Part shown: positions 30,599 to 39,281 of the stretch, piece after piece | How positions within the stretch are numbered: position 1 is the first letter of the stretch | How the letters are laid out: each line of letters opens with the position of its first letter | Origin: Streptomyces sp. F63 | Lineage (GTDB): Bacteria > Actinomycetota > Actinomycetes > Streptomycetales > Streptomycetaceae | Assembly (NCBI RefSeq): GCF_018070345.1 | Contig: NZ_JAGPXX010000004.1 | Coordinates: 186,001-250,000 of the forward strand | Direction: 5' to 3' | Length of the DNA stretch: 64,000 bases | Notes under the pieces: generated by a model | Seen by the model: only the letters and a program-made list of their open reading frames with translations | Databases searched by the model: none | Told to the model about the DNA's origin: nothing | Made by a program: the position numbers and the translations under genes

Positions 30599-30690
30599 GC
30601 CGTGTGCCGTGTACGGGCCGCCGCGCAGCTGCCGCCGTGTACATGCCGTGTGCCGTGTGCCGTGTGCCGTGTGCCGTGTGCCGTGTGCCG
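30599..30690. repeat. 7-bp microsatellite upstream of the S26-like gene
   Basis: Six perfect GCCGTGT units (30645-30686) plus a partial copy, and two more units at 30599-30612, lie in the probable 5' leader of the minus-strand gene that starts at 30573. The two clusters are separated by a segment flanked by GTGTAC. Confidence 0.9.
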
Positions 30691-30763
30691 ATGAGACTAG
30701 GCACCGGCTCCGGCGGGCCTTCCGGCGGGTCCGCCGCCCGGTCGCCGCTCCCCTTTCCGCTTC

Positions 30764-30850
30764 GGTCCCGGGCCGGTCCCGGGCCGGTCCCGGGCCGGTC
30801 CCGGGCCGGTCCCGGGCCGGTCCCGGGCCGGTCCCGGGCCGGTCCGCGGG
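30764..30850. repeat. 11-bp tandem repeat
   Basis: Seven perfect copies of GGTCCCGGGCC (30764-30840) and a degenerate eighth adjoin the stop codon of the phosphatase gene ending at 30851. Each unit contains a CCCGGG palindrome. Confidence 0.9.
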
Positions 30851-33106
30851 TCAGTCCCTGCGGCGGACGAGGAGGACGGCGATGTCGTCCTGGGCGGTGC
30901 GGCCCGCGGACGGGGCAGTTATCCGGTCGGCCAGGGCGTCCAGACCGGACCGGCCCCGGGCCGCGGCCGGAGCACCCCGCGGGGAGCCGCCGTTCCGCGC
31001 GGCGCGGACGCCCCGCGCGGCCCCGCCGCCGGCCGGGCCGCCGTCCTGCCAGCTGGACAGGGCGCGCACCAGTTCGGCCACTCCCTCGTCGTAGCTGTGC
31101 TCCCGGCTCTCCACGAGACCGTCGGTGTACAGCAGCAGGGTCGCGCCCGGCGCCAGGTGGTCGGTCACCACGGGGTATTCGTCGTCCAGCTGGCAGGCCA
31201 GCGGCAGGCCACCCGGGCAGTCGAGCTCCCGCACCGTGCCGTCCGCCTCCAGCAGCAGGGGGTACGGGTGCCCGGCGCGCGCCATCCGCAGGGTTCCGGT
31301 GGCCGGGTCGAGCTCCACGATGCAGCAGGTCGCGAAGAGGTCGGTGTCCAGTCCGCAGAGCATGCGGTTGCCGCAGGCCATCAGGTCGGCCGGGCCGTGG
31401 CCGTCGTCGGCGTAGGCGAGCAGCGCCGTGCGGAGCTGGCCCATCACGGCGGCGGCCTGCGCGCTGTGGCCCTGGACGTCACCGATCATCAGCCCGACCT
31501 TGCCGCCGGGGAGCCGGACGACGTCGTACCAGTCGCCGCCGACGTCCAGCCCCTCGGAGCCGGGCCGGTAGCGGACGGCCACCTCCACGCCCGGCAGCCG
31601 CGGGAGACCGCGGGGCAGCATCACCCGCTGGAGTTCCGTCATCGCCTGCCGGCGCTGGTCGTACAGGCGGGCGCGGGCCAGGGACTGCGCCAGGATGCCG
31701 GCGATGGCGGTGGTCACGATCTGGTCGTCGGCCGTGAAGACCCGGGGCTCGGCGTAGGAGAGGATGCAGCTGCCGACCGTGCCGTCGGCGGTGGTGAGGG
31801 GCAGCAGCGCCCAGGCGTGGTGGCGGGGGGCGGGGCGGAAGCTCTCGTCCGGGAACGCCGCCCGGAAGTCCTCCCGCGTCTCGAAGAAGAGGGGGGTCCC
31901 GGCGCGCAGGGCGGCGGACATCGGGCTGTCGGGCTGCCCCATGCTGCTCTCGCGCAGCCGCCGCAGCACGTCGTCCGGGTAGCCCGCGGCCCCGGCCAGC
32001 ACCACGTCGCCGGCCCGGACGAGGTGGATGGCCAGCGCGTTCGCGTCGAGAGCGGGCAGCACCGTGCCGGTCATGGTGTCCACCACGTCCTGGGTGGAGA
32101 GCGCCGTGCCGAAGGCGGCCGTCAGGGTGAGGACGAACTCGCGGCGCGCGTGGCGCCGTTCCTCGTGCTCCCGCTCCTCGGTGCGGTCCTGGGCGACCCC
32201 CACCATGCCCTGCGGCTTGCCCTCCGGGTCCCGGACGACGCTCGCCTTGGCGTCGATCCAGCGGACCGCCCCGTCCGGCCGGACGATCCGGTAGAGAGCG
32301 GAGTAGAAGCCGGTCCGCATGCTGGTGCGGGCCGCGGCGTGGACGGCGGCCCGGTCCTCGGGGTGGATGTGGGCGTAGAAGGTGTCGATCCGCTCGTCGA
32401 AGGCGTCGGGCTCCACGCCGAAGAGCCGGCACGTCCGTTCGTCCCACACCAGCCGGCCGGAGGCGAAGTCCCAGTCGAAGGCGCCGATGTCCGCGCTGGC
32501 CATGGCCAGCTCCAGGCGCGCGGCCCGGGTGCGGCTCTCCACCAGCCGCACGGCCTGGTCGAGACGGGGGACGCCCGCCGTGAGCACCTTGCTCTCCCGG
32601 GAGAGGAGGTACTCCAGGCGCTGCGCGGCGACGGCGGCGATGAGGCTGAGGGTGCGTTCCTCGCTCTGCGAGAGCGGTTCGCCGCGATCGAGCTGAAGGG
32701 AGAGGACGGCCAGGCACCGGTCCTCGATCATCAGCGGCACCGAGGCATAGGCGCTGGGGCTCGGGAAACGGGCCGCGTCGGCGCCCAGCCCGCTGTACTC
32801 GCGGGTGGGCCGCCACACCAGACGGCATTCCCGGGCGGCCTCGGCGACCGGCAGATCGGCCTCGGGGTCGACGGAGCCGTACCGCTCCACGATGTACTCG
32901 CCGTATCCGGTGGTGGTGGCCAGCCGCAGCCGCCCGTCGTCCTGCCGGATGTAGACGGCGCCGGCCCGTGAGCCGACGGCGGCGAGGGCGGCCTCCTTGG
33001 CCAGGGTGAGCAGGCCGGACGCGCTGGTGCGGCTCAGCAGGCCGATCACCACGTCGGCCCAGGAGGGGTCGACCGGTGAGGGCACCAGTTCCGGCTCCAC
33101 CGTCAC
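30851..33106 (-). CDS. GAF-PAS-GAF SpoIIE-type protein phosphatase
   Basis: A 751-residue cytoplasmic signalling protein. A GAF domain (about 25-170) with CLAVLSLQLDRGEPLSQSEE is followed by a PAS domain (200-310: ADIGAFDWDFASGRLVWDE, HIHPEDRAAVHAAA, GVAQDRTEEREHEER), a second GAF (320-480) and a PP2C/SpoIIE domain (490-751) with metal-binding VGGDWYD, IGDVQGHS, ARAGHPYPLL, LLLYTDGLVESRE and TAQDDIAVLLV. Such proteins dephosphorylate anti-anti-sigma factors. GTG at 33106 with AAGGGGG upstream; the open frame further upstream is not homologous. No anti-sigma or STAS gene is adjacent. Confidence 0.92.
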   Translation of the reverse strand: MTVEPELVPSPVDPSWADVVIGLLSRTSASGLLTLAKEAALAAVGSRAGAVYIRQDDGRLRLATTTGYGEYIVERYGSVDPEADLPVAEAARECRLVWRPTREYSGLGADAARFPSPSAYASVPLMIEDRCLAVLSLQLDRGEPLSQSEERTLSLIAAVAAQRLEYLLSRESKVLTAGVPRLDQAVRLVESRTRAARLELAMASADIGAFDWDFASGRLVWDERTCRLFGVEPDAFDERIDTFYAHIHPEDRAAVHAAARTSMRTGFYSALYRIVRPDGAVRWIDAKASVVRDPEGKPQGMVGVAQDRTEEREHEERRHARREFVLTLTAAFGTALSTQDVVDTMTGTVLPALDANALAIHLVRAGDVVLAGAAGYPDDVLRRLRESSMGQPDSPMSAALRAGTPLFFETREDFRAAFPDESFRPAPRHHAWALLPLTTADGTVGSCILSYAEPRVFTADDQIVTTAIAGILAQSLARARLYDQRRQAMTELQRVMLPRGLPRLPGVEVAVRYRPGSEGLDVGGDWYDVVRLPGGKVGLMIGDVQGHSAQAAAVMGQLRTALLAYADDGHGPADLMACGNRMLCGLDTDLFATCCIVELDPATGTLRMARAGHPYPLLLEADGTVRELDCPGGLPLACQLDDEYPVVTDHLAPGATLLLYTDGLVESREHSYDEGVAELVRALSSWQDGGPAGGGAARGVRAARNGGSPRGAPAAARGRSGLDALADRITAPSAGRTAQDDIAVLLVRRRD

Positions 33107-33275
33107 ATGCGCCCCCTTGCCTTCCGTCGCACCCCGGTCCCTGAGCCCATGGTCCGCCACAATGGCCGGAACCGCATCAAGGACGGCCCCGGTTTTCGCG
33201 GGCGGGTGGCCGGCGCGCCGGTCCGGCACCCCGTGGCCGCCGGATCCGCGCCGGAGCGGGGGTCCGGGCGGCGGG

Positions 33276-34775
33276 TCAGCCGGAGAGCGCGGCGGCGGCA
33301 GGGGCATCGGCACCGCCCGCCGCCCGCACGCTCGCGAAGGCCGCACGCAGCCGTCGCGCCCCCTCGGCGATCTCGCCGGTGCCCGCCACCGCGGCGTAGG
33401 CGACCCGGAGGTGCGCCGCGGGCGGTTCGGCGGCGAAGTACGGCCGCCCCGGGGCCACGGCGACACCGGCCCGGAACGCCTCCGCGGCCACCGTCTCGTC
33501 GTCCAGGCCCGGCTCCAGCCGCAGCCAGAGATGGCCGCCTCCCGAGGGGAGGAGCACCGGCCGGGCCTCCGGCAGCTCCCGGGCCAGAGCGGTGGCGAGC
33601 GCCTCCCGCCGGCTCCGGAGCGCTGCCGCGATACCGCGGAGGTGGCGGCGCCAGGCGGGCGATCCGACGAGTTCCAGCGCCGCCTCCTGGAGCGGGCGCG
33701 GCACGAAGAAGCTGTCGACGACCTGGATGGCGCGCAGCCGCCGCATCACCGGGCCCCGGGCCGCCAGGGCGGCCACCCGCAGGCTGGGCGAGGCGGTCTT
33801 GGTGAGGGAGCGGATGTGGACGACGACGCCGTCCGGGTCGTCGGCGGCCAGCGGCGGCGGCAGCGGACCGGCGTCCTCGTGGGCGAGCCCGCGGGCGTAG
33901 TCGTCCTCGACGACGAACGCCCCGGCCTCCCGGGCCGCCCGCAGCACCCCGGCACGGCGGTCGGGGGCGAGCACCGCGCCGGTCGGATTCTGGAAGAGCG
34001 GCTGGCAGACGAAGACCCGGGCGCCGGTGGCCCGGAAGGCATCGGTCAGCAGTTCCGTACGGACGCCGCCGGTGTCGGCCGGCACCGGGACGGGCCGCAG
34101 CCCCGCCGCCCGGGCGACCGCCAGCAGCCCCGGGTAGGTGGGCGACTCCACGAGGACGGCGGCGCCGGGGGGCGCGAGCGCGCGGAGCGCGGTGGTCAGG
34201 GCGCTCTGCCCGCCCGCGGTGATCAGGACGTCGGACGGGGCGAGCGCCCCGCCGGGCCCGCCGATGTCCCGGGCGAACCACGCGCGCAGCTCGGGCAGCC
34301 CCTCCATCGGCGGCCGCCCCCAGGCACCGGGGCGCCGGCCGGCGCGGGAGAGGGCGGCGGCGAGCGCGCGTTCGGGCTGGAGCGAGGGGTGCGGATAGCC
34401 GCCGTTGAACTCGACGACGCCGGACGGGGGCGCGGCCAGGGTGGCCAGCAGCCCGGAGGCGTCCACCGCGCGCGGCAGCGGCTCGCCGGGGGCGGTGCCG
34501 GCCGGTTCGGCGCTCAGGGCGACCTCCTGCCAGGAGGTGTCGGCGGGCCGGGACGCGGGAGGGGTGGGCCGGGCCCGGAAGGCGCCGGCACCGGGACGGG
34601 TGACGACCAGTCCCTCGGCGGCGAGCGCGGACAGGGCCCGCGACACCGTCACCGGACTCACCCGGTAGCGCTCGACCAGGGCCCGGCTGGACGGCAGTTT
34701 CTCTCCGGGCGAGTAGCGCTGAATCTCGGATCGGAGCGTATCCGCGAGTTCGCCGACACTGCTACGCTCATACAT
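33276..34775 (-). CDS. MocR-family GntR regulator with PLP aminotransferase-like domain
   Basis: A 499-residue regulator. Residues 1-75 are a GntR winged helix (SSVGELADTLRSEIQRYSPGEKLPSSRALVERYRVSPVTVSRALSALAAEGLV as landmarks). Residues 110-490 are an aminotransferase class I fold with the PLP lysine in SLTKTASPSLRVAA and ESPTYPGLLAVARAAGL, NPTG and DDYARGL. Members sense PLP or an amino compound and control a neighbouring transporter. Its ATG shares the sequence CATG with the ATG of the divergent EamA transporter gene, and no ribosome site precedes it, so a leaderless mRNA is likely. The family often regulates an adjacent EamA gene. Confidence 0.92.
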   Translation of the reverse strand: MYERSSVGELADTLRSEIQRYSPGEKLPSSRALVERYRVSPVTVSRALSALAAEGLVVTRPGAGAFRARPTPPASRPADTSWQEVALSAEPAGTAPGEPLPRAVDASGLLATLAAPPSGVVEFNGGYPHPSLQPERALAAALSRAGRRPGAWGRPPMEGLPELRAWFARDIGGPGGALAPSDVLITAGGQSALTTALRALAPPGAAVLVESPTYPGLLAVARAAGLRPVPVPADTGGVRTELLTDAFRATGARVFVCQPLFQNPTGAVLAPDRRAGVLRAAREAGAFVVEDDYARGLAHEDAGPLPPPLAADDPDGVVVHIRSLTKTASPSLRVAALAARGPVMRRLRAIQVVDSFFVPRPLQEAALELVGSPAWRRHLRGIAAALRSRREALATALARELPEARPVLLPSGGGHLWLRLEPGLDDETVAAEAFRAGVAVAPGRPYFAAEPPAAHLRVAYAAVAGTGEIAEGARRLRAAFASVRAAGGADAPAAAALSG

Positions 34776-36210
34776 GAGAGACAACGATAGCGCTACTGAC
34801 GGCCAGGGGATAGCGCTGCGGCCCGGTCCCCCCTCCGGACCCGCCTCCGGACCCCCCTCCGGACCCGCCTCCCGCGACCGCACCCCGGACAGCGGCGGGA
34901 GCACCGGCCCGCCACCGCGCTCCCGCCCGGTGACGAGCCCCGCGCCGGGCCCCGCGGACGGCCCCGGCCGCAGGGACGGATCCGGAGTCGGCGCCGGCGC
35001 CGGGCACCGGGCCGGACGTCCCTCCTCCGCTCACGCCGGGACCGCCCTCGCCGCGCTCGGCGTCGCCGCCTTCTCGTTCACCTTTCCGGCCACCCTCTGG
35101 GCCCTGGAGGGCATGGGCCCGTGGACCGTCACCGCCGCCCGCGCCCTCCTCGCGGCCCTGACCGCGGGCGGCTGCCTGCTGGCCCTGCGCGTCCCCGTGC
35201 CCGAACGCCGCCACTGGCCGGGGCTGCTCACCGTCGCCGCCGGAGTCGTCATCGGCTTCCCCCTGCTCACCACACTGGCGCTGCGGACGTCGACGGCCTC
35301 GCACGCCGCCGTGGTCATCGGTCTGCTGCCGCTCACCACCGCCGTGTTCGCGGCCGTACGAACCCGGACCCGGCACTCCCCGGCCTTCTGGGGCGCGGCA
35401 CTGGCCGGGGCGACGGCCGTCACCGCCTTCGCCCTGACCCGCGGCGGCGGCGGGCCCGGCTCCGGGGACCTCCTGCTCGGCGCCTCCCTGCTGGTGTGCG
35501 CCGCCGGCTACACGGAGGGCGGGCGGCTGGCGCGGCTGATGCCCGGCTGGCAGGTGATCGCCTGGGCGCTCGTCGCCTGCCTGCCCCTCGCCCTGCCGGG
35601 GCTCGCGGCCGCGCTGGCACGGGAGCCCTTCGCGCCGGCCGGGCCCGCGATCGGCGGCCTCCTCTGGCTCGCCTGCTCCCAGTTCCTGGGGATGGTCGTC
35701 TGGTATCGCGCGATGGCGGCCATCGGCGTCGCCCGCGCCGGGCAGCTCCAGCTCGCGCAGCCGCTGCTGACCCTCCTGTGGGCGGTGCTGTTCCTCGGCG
35801 AGGAGCCGGAGCCCGCGGCGCCGCTCACCGCGACCGCCGTCCTCGCCTGCATCGCCGTCACCCAGCGGGCGGGACGGCGGGCGGGCCGGCGGGGGTCCGC
35901 GGGGAGCCTGTCCGTGCAGGGGCCATCGGCCCCGTCCGGTCCTAGACTCGAAGACGACCCGCGGACACCGCGGCGCCATCGCCCTCGCGAACCGGGAGGA
36001 CCCGAGATGGAAGCCAAAGTGGGCGACACGCTGGTGATGCACGGCAGAAGCGTCGGCCAGCACGACAGGACCGCACAGATCATCGAAGTCCTGGGAACGC
36101 ACGGCGAACCCCCGTACCGGGTGCGGTTCGACGACGGGCACGAGGCACTGATGTCGCCCGGCCCGGACAGCGTCGTCCAGCACGAACGGCGCGGCACCGA
36201 ACCCGCCTGA
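34774..36210 (+). CDS. EamA/DMT-type transporter, in-frame with downstream DUF1918
   Basis: A 478-codon frame. Residues 1-85 are a Pro/Gly/Ser-rich tail; residues 86-370 form ten membrane helices of the EamA drug/metabolite family (ALAALGVAAFSFTFPATLWALEGMGPWTVTAARA, SHAAVVIGLLPLTTAVFAAV, LLLGASLLVCAAGYTEGGRL, FLGMVVWYRAMAAIGVARAGQLQLAQPLLTLLWAVLFLGEE as landmarks). There is no stop after the last helix; the frame runs through 40 low-complexity residues into a complete DUF1918 domain at residue 412. It may be one fused product or two products of overlapping reading. The likely substrate is an amino acid or vitamin exported under MocR control. Confidence 0.8.
   Translation: MRDNDSATDGQGIALRPGPPSGPASGPPSGPASRDRTPDSGGSTGPPPRSRPVTSPAPGPADGPGRRDGSGVGAGAGHRAGRPSSAHAGTALAALGVAAFSFTFPATLWALEGMGPWTVTAARALLAALTAGGCLLALRVPVPERRHWPGLLTVAAGVVIGFPLLTTLALRTSTASHAAVVIGLLPLTTAVFAAVRTRTRHSPAFWGAALAGATAVTAFALTRGGGGPGSGDLLLGASLLVCAAGYTEGGRLARLMPGWQVIAWALVACLPLALPGLAAALAREPFAPAGPAIGGLLWLACSQFLGMVVWYRAMAAIGVARAGQLQLAQPLLTLLWAVLFLGEEPEPAAPLTATAVLACIAVTQRAGRRAGRRGSAGSLSVQGPSAPSGPRLEDDPRTPRRHRPREPGGPEMEAKVGDTLVMHGRSVGQHDRTAQIIEVLGTHGEPPYRVRFDDGHEALMSPGPDSVVQHERRGTEPA
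34786..34817. promoter_or_regulatory. Direct-repeat operator candidate for the MocR regulator
   Basis: GATAGCGCT occurs at 34786-34794 and again at 34809-34817, 23 bp apart, about two helical turns. Each copy contains the palindrome AGCGCT. It overlaps the likely -10 of the regulator gene and the first codons of the transporter gene. MocR proteins typically bind spaced direct repeats. Confidence 0.6.
36007..36210 (+). CDS. DUF1918 protein (nested in-frame, with its own ribosome site)
   Basis: A 67-residue protein beginning MEAKVGDTLVMHGRSVGQ and containing TAQIIEVLGTHGEPPYRVRFDDGHEALMSPG, a DUF1918 signature (SH3-like fold, widespread and usually encoded alone in actinobacteria). GGAGG lies seven bases before the ATG, so independent translation is likely even though the upstream transporter frame reads into it without a stop. 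TAGACT about 60 bp upstream could be a -10 element. Function is not known. Confidence 0.85.
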   Translation: MEAKVGDTLVMHGRSVGQHDRTAQIIEVLGTHGEPPYRVRFDDGHEALMSPGPDSVVQHERRGTEPA

Positions 36211-36362
36211 TGCGGTGACCGGGACCGCCCCGCGCCGGTCCGGCGCGGCGGCTGCGTGCCGGCGCCGGTGCCCCGGCTACGCGGACGGCTCACCCGCCGG
36301 GCCGCGTACCGGGGCACGGCCGTGCCCCCGCCCTCCGCCCGGACGGGGCGCGTTTACGAGGC

Positions 36363-37613
36363 TCAGCGCCACAGCGGCTCCGCCGCCGGATAGTGGTCGT
36401 CGACGACCCGGTCCATCGCGCCGATGCGGTCGGCCGCGACCTCCCGGGCGGAGAGGAACACATGCCCGGCCACCTCCGGAATGTCCCGGGCGAAGGCCAG
36501 ATGCCGGGAGAGCTCCGCCGGATCCTGCCACGCCGCGGGCTGCGCCGGGTCCCCGGCCTTGTAGAGCGCCTCGCCGACGTGCAGCGCGACGCCCGTCCCC
36601 CGGACCGTCTCCGCCCACCACCGCACCAGCGTGGCGTAGTCGGCCGCCTCGAAGCCCAGATGCCAGTACACCTGGGGGACGACGTGGTCGATCCAGCGTT
36701 CCCGGACCCACCTGCGGGTGTCGGCGTACAGGTCGTCGTAGGTCTGCACCCCGGCGTTCGTGTCGGAGCCGGCCGGGTCCGAGGAGCGGTTGCGCCAGAC
36801 TCCGAACGGACTGATGCCGAACCGCGTCCCCGGCCGGAGCCGCTCGATCCGGGCCGCCGTCTCCCGCACCAGCCGGTCGGTGTTGTCCCGCCGCCAGGCC
36901 GCCCGGTCGGGGAAGCCGCCGCCGTGCGCCGCGTAGGCGGCGTCGTCGTCGAAGTGCTCCCCGGCGACCGGATACGGATAGAAGTAGTCGTCCCAGTGCA
37001 CGGCGTCGACGGCGTAGCGCCGCACGGCGTCCAGCATCGCGTCCTGCACGAAGCGGCGCACTTCCGGCAGCCCCGGGTTGTAGTACAGCTTGCCGCCGTA
37101 GGGCACCACCCACCCCGGGTTCCGGCGGGCCGGATGGCTCTCCGCCAGCCGCTCCGGCTCGGCGTGGTTGGCGATCCGGTACGGGTTGAACCAGGCGTGC
37201 AGCGCCAGCCCCCGGCGGTGGGCCTCGCGCACCGCGAAGGCCAGCGGGTCCCAGCCCGGGTCCCGGCCCTGCACACCGGTGAGATACTCCGACCACGGCT
37301 CGTACCGGGACGGCCACAGCGCGTCGGCGGTCGGCCGGACCTGCAGGATGACGGTGTTGAGCCGCCGCCGCACGGCCAGGTCGAGCACCGCGGCCAGCTC
37401 GGCCCGCTGCTCGGCGGCCGGCAGCCCCGGCCGCGACGGCCAGTCCCGGTTGGACACGGACGCCACCCACATCCCCCTGGTCTCCGGCACGGCCCGGCCC
37501 CCGCTTCCCCCGGCGCCCTCCGCGCGCCACCGGGCCTCCGTGCCCAGGGCGTCACCCGACACCAGCAGGGACAGGCTGCCCGCCGCCACGGCGGCGAAGC
37601 GCCGCCGGCTCAT
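36363..37613 (-). CDS. Secreted glycoside hydrolase-like protein, GHL10 (family 10-like, YngK type)
   Basis: A 416-residue exported protein. MSRRRFAAVAAGSLSLLVSG is a twin-arginine-type signal. The TIM-barrel domain has ETRGMWVASVSNRDWPS, LNTVILQVRPTADALWPS, ALHAWFNPYRIAN, VDAVHWDDYFYPYP with the probable catalytic Asp pair, RFGISPFGVWRN and VPQVYWHLGF, in the order of the GHL10 family that includes YngK. The substrate is unknown; cell-wall or extracellular glycans are likely. ATG at 37613; a GTG six codons upstream is possible. It is divergent from the dehydrogenase gene. Confidence 0.9.
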   Translation of the reverse strand: MSRRRFAAVAAGSLSLLVSGDALGTEARWRAEGAGGSGGRAVPETRGMWVASVSNRDWPSRPGLPAAEQRAELAAVLDLAVRRRLNTVILQVRPTADALWPSRYEPWSEYLTGVQGRDPGWDPLAFAVREAHRRGLALHAWFNPYRIANHAEPERLAESHPARRNPGWVVPYGGKLYYNPGLPEVRRFVQDAMLDAVRRYAVDAVHWDDYFYPYPVAGEHFDDDAAYAAHGGGFPDRAAWRRDNTDRLVRETAARIERLRPGTRFGISPFGVWRNRSSDPAGSDTNAGVQTYDDLYADTRRWVRERWIDHVVPQVYWHLGFEAADYATLVRWWAETVRGTGVALHVGEALYKAGDPAQPAAWQDPAELSRHLAFARDIPEVAGHVFLSAREVAADRIGAMDRVVDDHYPAAEPLWR

Positions 37614-37800
37614 CCGTTCCCGGCCTCGCACCTGTGCGTGTCCTCTCTCCGGCTCCGCCCCGGTGTCAGCACGGGGTCCGGGGCCAGCATTCCGCCCCGG
37701 CGCCCACGCCACACCGGGACGGCGGGTAACGTCTGGGCCGGGCCCGCCGCCGGAGACCCCGGAGGCCGGCCGTCCGATGAAGATCAGCGAAAGGCACGAT

Positions 37801-38661
37801 GTGACCGACATCGAACGCGTCGGAGTGGTGGGCTGCGGGCAGATGGGCGCGGGGATCGCGGAGGTCTGCGCCCGCGCCGGCCTGGACGTCATGGTCGCCG
37901 AGACCACCGGGGAAGCCCTGGAACTGGGCCGCACCCGGCTCACCACCTCCCTGGACCGGGCCGCCGGCCGCGGCAAGATCACCCAGGAGGAGCGGGACGC
38001 CACGCTGGACCGGCTGAGCTTCACCACCGACCTCGGCGCATTCGCCGACCGCGACCTCGTCGTCGAGGCCGTCGTGGAGAACGAGCAGGTCAAGACCGAG
38101 ATCTTCCAGGTCCTCGACCAGGTCGTGACCCGGCCGGACGCGATCCTCGCCTCCAACACCTCCTCCATCCCCCTGGTCAAACTGGCCGTCGCCACCTCCC
38201 GCCCCGACCAGGTCATCGGCATCCACTTCTTCAACCCGGCCCCGGTGCAGCGCCTCGTCGAGCTGATCCCCGCGCTGACCACCGGCGACGAGACGATCAA
38301 GCGCACCGAGGAGATCGTCACCGCCGTCCTCGGCAAGCACGCCATCCGCGCCCAGGACCGCTCCGGCTTCGTCGTCAACGCCCTGCTGATCCCGTATCTG
38401 CTCTCCGCGATCCGGATGTTCGAGTCGGGCATCGCCAGCCGCGAGGACATCGACAACGGCATGGAAATGGGCTGCGCCCACCCCATGGGCCCGCTGAAAC
38501 TGGCCGACCTCATCGGCCTGGACACCGTCGCCTCGGTCGCGTACTCGATGTACGAGGAGTACAAGGAGCCGCTCTACGCCGCTCCCCCGCTGCTCCAGCG
38601 CATGGTCGACGCCGGCCGCCTCGGCCGCAAGACGGCCTCCGGGTTCTACGACTACGCGTGA
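37801..38661 (+). CDS. 3-hydroxybutyryl-CoA dehydrogenase
   Basis: A 286-residue NAD(P)-dependent dehydrogenase. GVVGCGQMGAGIAEVCARAG is the dinucleotide site; LVVEAVVENEQVKTEIF, ILASNTSSIPLVKLA, GIHFFNPAPVQRLVELI with the catalytic His, and RSGFVVNALLIPYLLSAIRMFESG identify the family. It interconverts 3-hydroxybutyryl-CoA and acetoacetyl-CoA and supplies C4 units for ethylmalonyl-CoA or butyrate metabolism. GTG 37801 with AAAGG upstream gives the usual 286-residue length; ATG 37777 would add eight residues. Confidence 0.94.
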   Translation: MTDIERVGVVGCGQMGAGIAEVCARAGLDVMVAETTGEALELGRTRLTTSLDRAAGRGKITQEERDATLDRLSFTTDLGAFADRDLVVEAVVENEQVKTEIFQVLDQVVTRPDAILASNTSSIPLVKLAVATSRPDQVIGIHFFNPAPVQRLVELIPALTTGDETIKRTEEIVTAVLGKHAIRAQDRSGFVVNALLIPYLLSAIRMFESGIASREDIDNGMEMGCAHPMGPLKLADLIGLDTVASVAYSMYEEYKEPLYAAPPLLQRMVDAGRLGRKTASGFYDYA

Positions 38662-39281
38662 GCGGGGCAGCAGGACCCGCCCGCCGGGGAAGGCGCCGCC
38701 CCGGGGCCCCCGCGCCCGGCCCCGCCGCGCACGCGCGGGGACCGCGGCCCAGGGCACCGGGGCGGAGACCCGCCGCGGCCACGCACCACCCGCCCCGGCC
38801 GGCCGCCCCGCACCCCGGACAGCCCGCCGCCCCGCTCGCCGGGACGGGCGAACGGGGCGGCGGCGGGACGCGGGAACAGGGGGGAAGCCCCGCGTCCCGG
38901 TAACCGGGTGGCTCCGGACACACCCCCGACTCCATCACGGTGCACGCCGCGCCGGGGAGCGTGTGCGCGGGCGCGGTGAGGGTGCGCGCTTCACACGGGG
39001 TGTGCGCCCCCGCACCACGGTCCACAGCCGCCCGGACCGGCCCCTCCCGCACCGGCGGACCCGCGGTGCACACCCGGCGCACGGACGCTCCCCCTGCGCG
39101 GCTGCCCCGGCGGTCCCGGGGGCCCTCCGGCCGCACGCCGTCCTCCGGCCCCCGTTCCGGCCGTCCGCCGGCCCGCCCGTCCGCCAGTCCGGCCGCCAGT
39201 CCGTCCGCACGCCTCCGTATCCCGGGAGGACGGTGCCGAGGGCCACTACCGGCACCACCGGGCCGGCCGCGCGGACGGAGC
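38662..39281. other. 620-bp intergenic region without a recognised gene
   Basis: Between the convergent dehydrogenase and Nudix genes. It is extremely GC-rich with several self-complementary blocks that could serve as terminators. Open frames on both strands here are Arg/Pro/Ala shadows without start-site or domain support. Confidence 0.5.
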
